Assembly (NCBI GenBank): GCA_000333855.2
Contig: CM007343.1
Span: 435,319-450,318 of the forward strand
Direction of reading: 5' to 3'
Length of the DNA: 15,000 nt
Origin: Endotrypanum monterogeii
Lineage: Eukaryota > Euglenozoa > Kinetoplastea > Trypanosomatida > Trypanosomatidae
Position numbers and translations under genes: made by a program. Below the pieces are notes generated by a model. That model was not told where the DNA came from, did not search any database, and worked only from the letters and a program-made list of their open reading frames with translations. This document shows, piece after piece, positions 1 to 8,174 of the stretch (position 1 is the stretch's first letter; every line of letters begins with the position of its first letter).

Positions 1-317
1 GGGGTGGGGGACAACGAAGAAAGAAGCAGCAGATGTTAGTTGGGAGCGAAATTGTATGCAGTTGAAGGGGTTTATTACTTCTTTGATCCATGTTTTAGGT
101 CACCTCTTCCCGCGCACCTCACTGTCCCTAGTGAATGCGGGTGACGGAGACAGAGGCAAAGACAGAAAAGCAAAGAGCGACGAGTGGTGGGGAACTAAGC
201 GGGGAGGGAGGATGCAGAGAGAAGGGAGCATTTGTTTATTCACAAGCCCCTTTCCGATGAAGACGCTTAGCCGTTACCTTCGTGGTTGTTCCCCCGGGGA
301 CAATGTATGTCTATATG

Positions 318-339
318 TATATATATATATATATATATA

Positions 340-370
<31 letters not shown>

Positions 371-371
371 T
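318..371. repeat. composite (TA)12-(TG)13 microsatellite
   Basis: An uninterrupted TA run at 318-341 passes through CA into a TG run at 344-370. The same TA-then-TG arrangement recurs at 11371-11399. The TA part is self-complementary and the whole tract lies in the likely 3' UTR of the 687-residue gene. Confidence 0.95.
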
Positions 372-424
372 CGAGTCTGCATTTATAGATGACAAGTCGG
401 CAATGGCGAAAGAGCAGAGCCGAG

Positions 425-444
425 ATATATATATATATATATAT
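425..444. repeat. (AT)10 microsatellite
   Basis: Ten uninterrupted AT units, about 55 bp from the preceding TA/TG composite, in non-coding sequence. Confidence 0.9.
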
Positions 445-781
445 GAAGGAGGGGACGTAGGAGTGGGGTGCACAGCATCAGGTGCAGTATCGGGCATTGG
501 TCACACACCAACACCCTTACACATATAAGCACACGCACATGCACGTGTGTGTGCGCGCGCATAAACGGGACAGTAAGCAGTGGTGGTTACGATAACGATG
601 AGCTCGTAGAGACTGAAACTTTTCCCGCTGTACCCCAGACCTGGCGCTACCGAACACCAACTCCAGTCACCACAGAGCTCCCTGGGAGGAGGAGGGGATG
701 CATGCGTGCGCCAGGTGTTAATCCACAGAATACGGAATGAAAAACGGAAGACGACATCTCACACATTGCACCCCAGCCGCT

Positions 782-805
782 AAAAAAAAAAATATATATA
801 TATAT
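782..805. repeat. poly(A)-(AT)n tract
   Basis: A run of A (782-792) followed directly by an AT run up to 805, in the 3' flank of the 687-residue gene. Confidence 0.85.
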
Positions 806-1090
806 TGAAGAAAAAGAAAGGATCTCTCCACCACTCGAACTTTGTTTTTTCCTCTGCAGTTGAGGGAAGGAGGGAAGAACCACATGTACCACCCATAAGA
901 AGCACGTTGTTATATCTCTATTAAATATATCTAGATATAATTGTCGAGTATGGGCACTGCCCCTCCCCGCTTAAGTCAAAACCACACAGCTGCCACCGTA
1001 AACACACATGCAGACATCAAGATGTACACATACTCCACAGGAAACGTCTGCACCCTCCCTCAGGCCTCCGAGCATTAACCCCCCTCCTCC

Positions 1091-1105
1091 AAAAAAAAAA
1101 AAAAA
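1091..1105. repeat. 15-A homopolymer just after the stop codon of the 687-residue gene
   Basis: Fifteen A on the plus strand, a T-run in the transcript, 10 bp downstream of the TAA stop. It is prone to length change, but it lies outside the assigned reading frame. Confidence 0.9.
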
Positions 1106-1115
1106 CCTTTCGGGC

Positions 1116-3179
1116 TTAGCGTCGGCTGAAATGAAACCCACGATGAAACACGCCACCGTAACGGTAGCCGAGAAGCCTCCCACTACCCAGGCAGCTGTTT
1201 CCCTGCGCACCACTGCCGCCGTACCAAGTCCCGTCGCTACCCTCGAACATCGGCACGAACACACGCGCCGTTACAAATACCGGCTGTGTTTCCATGAGCG
1301 TGACATGAATGTATCGGCCGGGTTTATACATCAATGTGTGGGCGCCGGTCTCATCCCCAGCAATCGGACTAGCATGGTCGTCATCCTCGCCCCCCAGTCT
1401 CTGCCGCTCAACACCATTGAACGCCCCGCCTCCAAAAGGCACCGCGCACGCTGGTGGGTTAACATCGAGCAACGCCGGCTCTGTGTTGTTCAGTGTGTAG
1501 GCGATGCGACCGTTGGCTGGCGGGTCATCAAAGGCCAGCTCCATCTCACTGCATGAGACACAGATCACCGGTGGAGGAAGGAGCTGCTCAGGGCGCATGT
1601 TGTACTGCTCAATCCTCTGGCGGCTCACCTTGCCGTGCTCGGTGGCTGCCCGGCTGCAGTCGTACACAGTCGATACACTGCGCACGCGATCTGCCGCGTC
1701 AGCGAGGTGGTCATCCCCGATGCGACCCGCTGCCGCAGAAGGATTTATGACCGTCCACGCGTGAATTGTAGCGACGTTCTCTGATAGCGCGATCGGATGT
1801 CCGTCATAGAGCTTGGCGCGCTGTCGGCTGAACTTGACCTTGCGCCGCGCCTCATCTACGAAGACGAGCTCATAAACCGTCTGTGCGTACGGGGGGTTGT
1901 TCGACTCGTCGAAGTAGAGCGTTGCATCGCTGGCACGTAGCCTAGCGGAAGGCGCCGGCACTTGAGAATCAAAAAAGGAGTGACCAGCAGATTGCACCCG
2001 CAACACGGCGCGAGTGATGCTGCTTACCCCACCACCGCGCTGTTGTGAGTAAGTCGAGGGGGCTATGGAGCCTTCCACAGGCGCTACAGTGGGAGCGTGC
2101 ACAGAAATGGCCTGCACTATCACCTCACGGCGCTGCGAAGGGAGCACCGATGGTGGCGGCAGGCTCAGCTTGAATGGCCCTGTGTAGACCAGGGTGGGGT
2201 AGCTTCCGTCGACGCTGTACCGCAGCTGATCGGGCGATGTGCTGTGCCTGTGCGGTGTTATGACAATCTCTGTAGAAGTTGTGACCTCGCCCTCGTTGGG
2301 CGATATGTCCGGCGGCAATGGCATGTCTCCGGTGATGCCGATGGAAGAAGGCACCATGGCTAAAGATGGACCCGACATACGACCAAGCTGGTTTGGGCTT
2401 GCGGTCTGCAGGAGCGCATTTCTGTTGGACTGTGCCCGCTCCACCTGTCGTCGTGCTACATCAATGTCAATCAAATTTTCGTGGTTGCCAGGTGCGCTGC
2501 CACTGGCGTACTTTAGGAGAGGACGATCTGCCGGCGATGGTGACGGTGTCGGGTCGCCTAATCCGTACATTCCAGTTACCACGTAGATGAGTTGGTGGAC
2601 AGCGCCAACCACCTCCTTGGCAGGGTGCACTGTGTGCGCCGCGATGGAGTACACACCAGGCTCATGAAACTCTAGCGGCGCTGTATAGAGAAGAAAGCCG
2701 TTGTGGTAGTAGCTGTCGTTTCCCAGAATCCTAAAACTGCTGCGGTCAGACGGCACACTGTCGCGCAATCGATCGACAGTGAGGAGAATATCACACTCAT
2801 CCATGTGCCCCACCCCACCTCGAGCGCGCAGGTGAACGACTAGAGGTGCAGGGAATCTCGAGGCACTCTCAGGCGACGGCGTTGCCTCCAGCTCCTCCGT
2901 GGTGATACGTTGAAACCCAACATAATATGTGTTCCCGGTGCCTCCGTGAAACCTGGGGTGCAGCGAACCACCAGCCCCATCGGTGCCCCAAGCATCCCCA
3001 CTCGCGTCTGTGGGGTAATCAAAAGTGATCGACTTGAGATAACGTCGACGCCTCCGACTCAAGGCGTGCCGACGACGCTGATAAAGAAAGAGAAATATGG
3101 CCAAGGAAATGACTAGGACAAGCACCACAGCACATATCACCCAAACGGTAATGGCAGCAGCCTTATGTTCTAGAGCCAT
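1116..3179 (-). CDS. single-pass membrane protein with chitobiase/Fn3-like beta segments
   Basis: A 687-residue protein from ATG at 3177-3179 to TAA at 1116-1118; I do not recognise a named gene. Residues 8-33 form one long hydrophobic helix with an Arg-rich stretch at 35-47 just after it, so the positive-inside rule puts the large C-terminal part in the cytosol. No cleavable signal peptide is evident. Segments at about 160-200, 318-362, 417-477 and 556-640 resemble the beta-sandwich chitobiase C-terminal/Fn3-associated domain: Y-T-x-D-G or Y-T-L-N-N-T-E-P, then Y-x-G-P-F and a strand such as V-x-V-Q-A or V-F-V-T-A-R. Such domains bind or space other domains and have no catalytic centre; none is seen here. 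Linkers at 205-315 are Pro/Ser-rich. The C-terminal 35 residues are Gly/Arg-rich, with less GC at third positions. The coding assignment is secure; the domain call is a moderate inference. Confidence 0.9.
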   Translation of the reverse strand: MALEHKAAAITVWVICAVVLVLVISLAIFLFLYQRRRHALSRRRRRYLKSITFDYPTDASGDAWGTDGAGGSLHPRFHGGTGNTYYVGFQRITTEELEATPSPESASRFPAPLVVHLRARGGVGHMDECDILLTVDRLRDSVPSDRSSFRILGNDSYYHNGFLLYTAPLEFHEPGVYSIAAHTVHPAKEVVGAVHQLIYVVTGMYGLGDPTPSPSPADRPLLKYASGSAPGNHENLIDIDVARRQVERAQSNRNALLQTASPNQLGRMSGPSLAMVPSSIGITGDMPLPPDISPNEGEVTTSTEIVITPHRHSTSPDQLRYSVDGSYPTLVYTGPFKLSLPPPSVLPSQRREVIVQAISVHAPTVAPVEGSIAPSTYSQQRGGGVSSITRAVLRVQSAGHSFFDSQVPAPSARLRASDATLYFDESNNPPYAQTVYELVFVDEARRKVKFSRQRAKLYDGHPIALSENVATIHAWTVINPSAAAGRIGDDHLADAADRVRSVSTVYDCSRAATEHGKVSRQRIEQYNMRPEQLLPPPVICVSCSEMELAFDDPPANGRIAYTLNNTEPALLDVNPPACAVPFGGGAFNGVERQRLGGEDDDHASPIAGDETGAHTLMYKPGRYIHVTLMETQPVFVTARVFVPMFEGSDGTWYGGSGAQGNSCLGSGRLLGYRYGGVFHRGFHFSRR

Positions 3180-3391
3180 CCTCTACCAGTCACTGAAACC
3201 CCCGTATAACCCTCCCCGTCTTGGGTGACGCGCCAGACCGCGATGCGTAGCGTATAACAGATTACCGCGGGCTTGATGAGGTGCGAGACTTACACAGTAT
3301 TGTGGAGTCAATCAGAAGAGCCCTCAGTAAATATGAGACTTTGTATCTGATTGTATATAATCAACTCCAGCACCTCCTAGCGCCGATACAA

Positions 3392-3393
<2 letters not shown>

Positions 3394-3427
<34 letters not shown>
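3394..3427. repeat. (AC)17 microsatellite
   Basis: Seventeen uninterrupted AC units on the plus strand, read as (GU)17 in the transcript, about 215 bp upstream of the ATG of the 687-residue gene. Confidence 0.95.
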
Positions 3428-3430
<3 letters not shown>

Positions 3431-3551
3431 CTCTATGTATCTTCGAATGTACGAGTCTTTTCTATGTTGTATGCCTCTATGTACTCGGTCTAGCGTCTCT
3501 CGGAATACCCTTCTAGGAGTATGTTTCTGTGTCTGTACTTGTGCGTATGGG

Positions 3552-3553
3552 TT

Positions 3554-3586
<33 letters not shown>

Positions 3587-3637
3587 TTGTGTGTGCGTGT
3601 GTGTGTGTTTGTGTGTGCGTGTGTGTGTGTTTGTGTG
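3552..3637. repeat. GT-rich repeat with a 22-bp higher-order period
   Basis: A GT-rich tract in which TTT interruptions begin at 3586, 3608 and 3630, exactly 22 bp apart. Each is followed by the same pattern of GT units broken by one GC. This is a short minisatellite grown out of a dinucleotide repeat. In the transcript it reads CA-rich and is complementary to the GU-rich tracts at 3394-3427 and 3709-3726. Confidence 0.9.
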
Positions 3638-3708
3638 CCCTCTTGACAATTTAACATGACACAAAATAGGAACGGGATATGTATATTTATCGTACCCACA
3701 TGTGAGGT

Positions 3709-3726
3709 CACACACACACACACACA
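3709..3726. repeat. (CA)9 microsatellite
   Basis: Nine CA units on the plus strand, 72 bp from the GT-rich minisatellite and of opposite dinucleotide sense to it. Confidence 0.9.
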
Positions 3727-3730
3727 AAGA

Positions 3731-3772
3731 CTCAGAGCAGCACAGGCACAGAAAAAAAAAAAGAAGGGAAAG
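3731..3772 (-). promoter_or_regulatory. candidate trans-splice acceptor for the 687-residue gene
   Basis: On the minus strand a pyrimidine tract (complement of 3752-3772, with an 11-T run) is followed after 20 nt by the first AG (complement of CT at 3731-3732). Spliced-leader addition here would give a 5' UTR of about 550 nt containing all three dinucleotide repeats. No equally strong tract lies nearer the ATG, although a short one near 3305-3320 cannot be excluded. This is inferred from the general rule that trypanosomatid trans-splicing uses the first AG after a polypyrimidine tract. Confidence 0.4.
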
Positions 3773-4028
3773 CGGTGCTGAGGTGCGCGTGCTCCTACAA
3801 CGGCGTCCCCCGTCCTCCAGCGGCAGGGAGGTGTCGCTGCCAGTCGCCTTCCTCTATCTCCTTGATCTAACGAAGGGACTGTCACACTCCAAAAGATATA
3901 TATGCCTAGCACCAGATCAAACGAGGAGAAGCCAACGAAGGTGCAATACAGCGCGGATCGATTGGCGGATATAGATGTCTGTGTCGTGGTAAGTGCCTCA
4001 CGACGTCCTATCGGCCCTCATCCCCCCC

Positions 4029-4067
4029 ACACACACACACCTAACGAGCAAATCAAAAAAAAAAAAA
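4029..4067. repeat. (CA)6 and a 13-A homopolymer
   Basis: A CA run at 4029-4040 and a 13-A run at 4055-4067 in non-coding spacer. The A-run reads as U-rich in the transcript. Confidence 0.85.
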
Positions 4068-4470
4068 CCGCACCGCCACCACCTTGTGCTGCTGGATGAT
4101 CCAAGATACAACCGAAAGCACGATAGCAGACGCCACCTCGATTGAGATCACAGTATCCCCCCCCTCCCCCGTGAGTCAGCAGCTAGAGAGCGATAAAAGC
4201 AAAAATAAAAAGAGAGAGCGAGAGAGAGATGTGAGGCGGTTAAGAGTTCGTAGGGGGGAAAGACCTAAAGAGAAGCCAACAGAACGATGCTCGGCAGCAC
4301 GAGTAAGACAAGAAGCCTACTGCGTGTAGAGCGTTTTATGATGTTCGTGTGGATAATGAGTGATGGAAATCCAGGTATGATGCAGTTGTGTCAGCTAGGA
4401 ACCTCTCCTCTGTATGTGATGTATATCTATATGTGTGCGCACACCGTAGCACAAGCGCTTGTATCTAAGC

Positions 4471-4497
4471 TGTGTGTGTGTGTGTGTGTGTGTGTGT
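4471..4497. repeat. (TG)13 microsatellite
   Basis: An uninterrupted TG run followed by a G-rich purine tract at about 4510-4550 that reads as polypyrimidine in the transcript. Confidence 0.95.
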
Positions 4498-4831
4498 ATG
4501 GGTGGGTGTGTCGGGAGGGGGGGGAAAGAAAAGGAAGGAGGGAGGAAGTTGGTGTGTGTAGACAAAGTAACCCCTACGTAGAACACGAGCTGAAGAGGAA
4601 GAACAATAAGTTGGGAGTTGCAAGAGGAATATATAAGCGAAATGCGGGGAGACAAAAGCGAAGAGAAGGAGGGGAGGGGGGGGCTCAAACATAAAAAGAT
4701 GACGATGACATGCAGCCTCGCCAGCCGGCAAAAAGATGATGATTGAAGCACCTGTCGCGTGTTTACAGGACGACGTCCCTCATCGAGGATGGAGAAAATG
4801 CAGAAGAAGAGTGAAGCGAGTCACCCTTGGG

Positions 4832-4859
4832 TATATATATATATATATACATATATATA
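4832..4859. repeat. (TA)n microsatellite with one interruption
   Basis: A TA run broken once by a C near 4850, in the spacer between the 381- and 687-residue genes. Confidence 0.9.
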
Positions 4860-5739
4860 AATGCAGACATAAAATCCTCACACCAAGAGCCTGCATCGAC
4901 ACAAGGCTGAAGGTGTTCCCCTCATCTCCTGAAAGGGACTGGTGTTTCCTCTTGCGCGTTTGCCTCAAGATTCAACCCTCCTCCTCCTCCTCAACACTGT
5001 ATTGCGTTCTCCGGAGCAGCATCACCATGTTTTTTTTCTTGTTTTTTTCTTCACTGCACAAGCGCCGGTGCCCCTTGCAACTTCCCCCAACACGCCAACA
5101 TGTTTTTTTTTATTCTTCGTTTTTCGGCAAAGCAGTGCTCTGCCACGCAACGCGTGAGGAGAGTCGCCCACACACCCCAACATCGCACATTGTCCGCGGG
5201 CCCACCCAGTTGCGCGCTAACAATAAAACAAACAGAAAGCAGTTATATAGATTCTACAGAAATGCAGGATTTCCCTTATCAGCAGTGCCCTCGACTCTGA
5301 TGATACACACAACCGCTTCCCATTATGCGGGCACAAACACGCTGTGTACCTCCATCCTGAGGACGAGGGTTCAGACACACCACTGATAGGCAGCGAGAGC
5401 TGGGCATGAGTTGCAGCGTGGTCACCCGTAATACTTCACCGAGCACCACGACAGCACAGGAGTTTGGACTGTTGTGCGTGTCCCCGATGCAGCGCCACGT
5501 AGCGGTTGACGAGTAGACGTCAGATGCGATTGACAAAATCTATTCTTGCCATTTTGCATGCTACAGACAACCTAGGATGAGTCCTCCATTTCTAAAGGAA
5601 AGTAGAAACATGGGAGGGAAAAGAAGCGGAGGGTGGGGGGAAAGCCTCAACACACAATTCTATACACACGTACATGAACACAGAATCCCCCATATAGAGA
5701 TACACGACTCACTCACAGAGCCCCGAGAATAGACAGGAA

Positions 5740-5740
<1 letters not shown>

Positions 5741-5765
<25 letters not shown>
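5741..5765. repeat. (TA)12 microsatellite
   Basis: About twelve TA units, roughly 185 bp past the stop codon of the 381-residue gene, so probably in its 3' UTR. Confidence 0.95.
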
Positions 5766-5770
<5 letters not shown>

Positions 5771-5949
5771 CAAGAACAAGCGCCTTTTTTTTCAGTCTGC
5801 CATGTGTGCGCGTCAGCATTGCCGGAGAAATTCAAGTACTGCAAAGATAAAAGTTGTTTTGACAAGACCACCCTGAGAACTAGATCTCTGCTCCCTCCCA
5901 GGCACACACAACTAGACCGCCGATGACGCAATCATCAGACGCCATCGCG

Positions 5950-7095
5950 CTACCACAGTAACCCCTGTAGGCGTGCACGCCGCAGCAGCGCCTTCGCAGC
6001 TTCCACTCGCGTGGCCTCCTCATCAGCAGTGGCAGCTCTGCTCCCCTCACCATCGTAGCTATCGTAGCGGTCGCCGCCATCGCTTGGACTCGTAACACTC
6101 GTCCCACACCGCCCATGATCGTGATGCATTACACTTTCTGCATAGCCGGTGTTCGAACTAGACGCTGACCCGCGTCGCACCTCCCCGATGGCCTTCGAAT
6201 TGGGATGAAAGGAGGGGAGTCTTAACTGACGTCGCTTACGGATCGAAATAACCTTTTCTTGTAACGCCAGCTTCTCAATTCGGCTACGCACCGCAGAAGA
6301 TAGACCAATGTGGCTGGACACCAACGCGACACGCTCCCGCTCCGTGGCGCTGTAGAGGCCATCCGCCACGCACGTGCACACAGCGTCATAGATCAACACT
6401 CGCGCAATGGTGGGTGGGAATGCAGTGGCGGAAACAAACGACATGATCGACTCCACAGCAGCAGCGTCCTCATCTGCCCCCTCAGCACGTAGACGTGCTG
6501 CCTCTGCGGCAGCGTCAGTGCCGACGCGAGCCCCTGAATCGCCCCCGCTGACGAGATCGGCACCGTCCTCTATCGAACATTCATGGCGGCTTTCATTACG
6601 GCCTTGCCCGCCGCGTTGGGACGCTCCGTGATCGTTGTACAGCGATGGCGACGAGGAGACGCCATGATCTTCGTGGATGATGGAAGCGGCAGGTGCCGCA
6701 GAACCAGCATCCTCATCAACACTCGACAAGTGCGCCAGCGTCGCTTGCTCGTCTGCTTCTCCTTCGTCTGCCCCTAGGGCCTCATCGTTGCTGCTGGTGC
6801 TGGTGTCCATCGGGATGGCATCGAGGAACTGCAACAACTCCAGCTTGGTCAGGTTGTCCTGCGACACCTTAGACGGCAGAAGGAGCTCGACAAGACCGTG
6901 TATGTAGCGCCCCTCACGGAGCTTGAGGCCGTTCCCTGTGGCACAAAGCAATATCGTCTTGACGTAGACATAGGGCATATTGTATAACCCGAGATTCGCA
7001 CTGTACTTGGAACCATAAAGCGTCTCAACGAGGAAGGCACACCCCACCAGTGGGGTGTAACGCCCACTGCGGGATACTGGCGATAGCCTCAGCAT
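5950..7095 (-). CDS. conserved-type hypothetical protein with TerB-like helical halves and an acidic insert
   Basis: A 381-residue protein, ATG at 7093-7095, TAG at 5950-5952. The frame stays open to an ATG at 7228-7230, but those 45 codons translate a polypyrimidine tract and an AG acceptor at 7108-7109, so the longer start should be absent from mature mRNA. Two helical segments, at about 42-95 and 213-287, resemble the halves of the alpha-helical TerB (tellurite-resistance B) fold. The second has the pattern L-I-Y-D-A followed by A-D-G and E-R-E-R, as in the metal-binding part of that family. Between them (about 98-215) lies an Asp/Glu/Ala/Ser-rich, probably disordered insert. A basic patch follows at about 286-292, and the C-terminus ends in an Arg/Leu helix. 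There is no signal peptide or membrane segment. The TerB link is pattern recognition only; function is unknown. Confidence 0.85.
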   Translation of the reverse strand: MLRLSPVSRSGRYTPLVGCAFLVETLYGSKYSANLGLYNMPYVYVKTILLCATGNGLKLREGRYIHGLVELLLPSKVSQDNLTKLELLQFLDAIPMDTSTSSNDEALGADEGEADEQATLAHLSSVDEDAGSAAPAASIIHEDHGVSSSPSLYNDHGASQRGGQGRNESRHECSIEDGADLVSGGDSGARVGTDAAAEAARLRAEGADEDAAAVESIMSFVSATAFPPTIARVLIYDAVCTCVADGLYSATERERVALVSSHIGLSSAVRSRIEKLALQEKVISIRKRRQLRLPSFHPNSKAIGEVRRGSASSSNTGYAESVMHHDHGRCGTSVTSPSDGGDRYDSYDGEGSRAATADEEATRVEAAKALLRRARLQGLLW

Positions 7096-7107
7096 CACAC
7101 ACACAAG

Positions 7108-7203
7108 CTGCAAATATATATATGATTCAAACACCAAGTTGCCAAAAGGGCGAGAGAAAGAGGATGAGAGAAAGGTAAGAGAGAGGGAGGGAGGGAGGGA
7201 GGG
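7108..7203 (-). promoter_or_regulatory. trans-splice acceptor and polypyrimidine tract for the 381-residue gene
   Basis: On the minus strand a nearly pure pyrimidine tract (complement of about 7150-7210, largely CCCT repeats) is followed by a spacer with no AG until GCAG, the complement of 7108-7111. Spliced-leader addition after this AG leaves a 12-nt 5' UTR before the ATG at 7093-7095. This is what decides the start codon of the gene. The sequence shows the tract and the AG directly; use of the site is inferred. Confidence 0.7.
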
Positions 7204-7210
7204 AGGGAGG
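7185..7210. repeat. (GGGA)n array, G-quadruplex-capable
   Basis: Six GGG runs separated by single A on the plus strand (GGG at 7185, 7189, 7193, 7197, 7201 and 7205). This meets the usual G-quadruplex pattern. The plus strand is the template for the minus-strand genes; the transcript carries the CCCU complement, which doubles as the polypyrimidine tract of the 381-residue gene. Confidence 0.9.
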
Positions 7211-7906
7211 ATCAGATGATGCAAAGACACCAGCAGCGCACCTTCTTGGAGTGCATGAACCCCCCAGCGGTTTTTTTTTTTCTACACCCTTTCAGAGTCT
7301 CCACGAAAAAGAAATCGCGACAGCACCTCGCGATTGAGGGGGAGGGGGGGGGGCAAAAAATGCTGCGTGTAGGTGAATATATCAAGAGTGCTTGGGGAGG
7401 GCAGGAATCGGTAGATAGATCTCATCTGCTCAAGCGAAGACCCAGCTTAAGGATCCTTTTTATCAAATCCCAGTGCTTAGGTGCGGTGTCCCTCGTCTAC
7501 CAAGTCACTGCTCCCCCTCATCGCTCGTTTTTTTTTTCATTGGTATGACCTACGGCGAGTCGTCTCCTCCCCCTCCCCCGGCTAACGAGCGCCAGAAGCC
7601 TTCCCAGCCCTGTGGTCGTCCTCACGAGCAGGATTAATGCAGGGTGCCTACAACAACAATGCGAGAAAGGAAGTGCAAGGAGGAAGGGGGTTCGAGGATA
7701 TACGTGCAAACACGATCCAGTCCCTTTGACTGGTTTTGAAAACAGATTTACAAAGGTGGGCAAAGTGGAATACAAGAGGGAAAAAAAAACGAATAGCGTT
7801 ACAGGGTGCAAACGACACAAGAGTAGTACAAGAAGGGTAAAGAAAAGGAGGGTAGACGTACAAAAGGGGGAACAAAAAAAAAAAGATGTGAAATGTGTTG
7901 GAGAAT

Positions 7907-7921
7907 GGGGTGGGGTGGGGG
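7907..7921. repeat. G-tract triplet GGGGTGGGGTGGGGG
   Basis: Three G-runs of four or five with single T spacers on the plus strand. It is complementary to the C-rich block about 250 bp to the right. Confidence 0.85.
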
Positions 7922-8174
7922 TGCTGTCGGAATGCCGAGCGGAGGGACGCAGAAAAAAAAAGCGTCACACAAGGGAGGGGAGGAATGAAAGGAAGGAGGG
8001 AACACGTTCGCCTGTCGTGGGCGGTGACCCGATAAACGGAGCGCACGAAATAAAAGCCTATATGCACACCGAGATATATATGTGTGCGAGTGTGTATGGG
8101 AGAGAGGGAGGTTTTAAGACTTGGTCGAGGGGTACAGAAGCAGAAGAAAAACATTATCAGAAATCAGCACTCGT

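Larger units (their letters stand above)
1..1115. other. 3' flank of the 687-residue gene, microsatellite-rich non-coding region
   Basis: No reading frame here looks like a gene; all are short and built from dinucleotide repeats. It lies downstream (minus sense) of the 687-residue gene and should hold its 3' UTR and poly(A) site. It carries a (TA)n-(TG)n composite at 318-371, (AT)10 at 425-444, an A-run followed by (AT)n at 782-805, and a 15-A homopolymer at 1091-1105 just past the stop codon. Purine-rich plus-strand patches at about 10-35 and 165-235 read as pyrimidine-rich in the transcript and could belong to the splice signal of a gene to the left of the window. That last point is inference. 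Confidence 0.7.
3180..5949. other. 2.8 kb non-coding spacer between the 381- and 687-residue genes
   Basis: No frame on either strand has gene-like composition; the longest translate dinucleotide repeats or T-runs. It should hold the 3' UTR of the right-hand gene and the 5' UTR of the left-hand one. It contains many microsatellites: CA at 3394-3427, GT at 3552-3637, CA at 3709-3726, CA at 4029-4040, GT at 4471-4497, TA at 4832-4859 and TA at 5741-5765. It also has several transcript-sense polypyrimidine patches, at about 3752-3772, 4196-4236, 4503-4550, 4640-4690 and 5588-5641. A stretch at about 5270-5540 is comparatively complex and GC-balanced, with no open frame over 85 codons. More pyrimidine tracts than the one needed for the next gene may mean several trans-splice or poly(A) choices. 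Confidence 0.75.

Noticed and set aside
1008..1556. A 182-codon plus-strand frame antisense to the 687-residue gene
   Set aside because: A shadow of the minus-strand gene, with a poly-Lys run from the A homopolymer and no domain.
3394..3726. CRISPR-like array
   Set aside because: The repeats are simple dinucleotides without unique spacers, in a eukaryotic context.
3377..3912. Two minus-strand frames of 116 and 140 codons rich in Thr-His and Cys-Val
   Set aside because: They are translations of CA/TG microsatellites. I keep only the possibility of an upstream ORF, as a finding.
4736..5386. A 216-codon plus-strand frame
   Set aside because: It translates a TA microsatellite and T-runs, is opposite to the transcription unit and has no domain-like segment.
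7096..7230. N-terminal extension of the 381-residue protein
   Set aside because: It overlaps the polypyrimidine tract and splice acceptor, so it should not be present in the mature mRNA.
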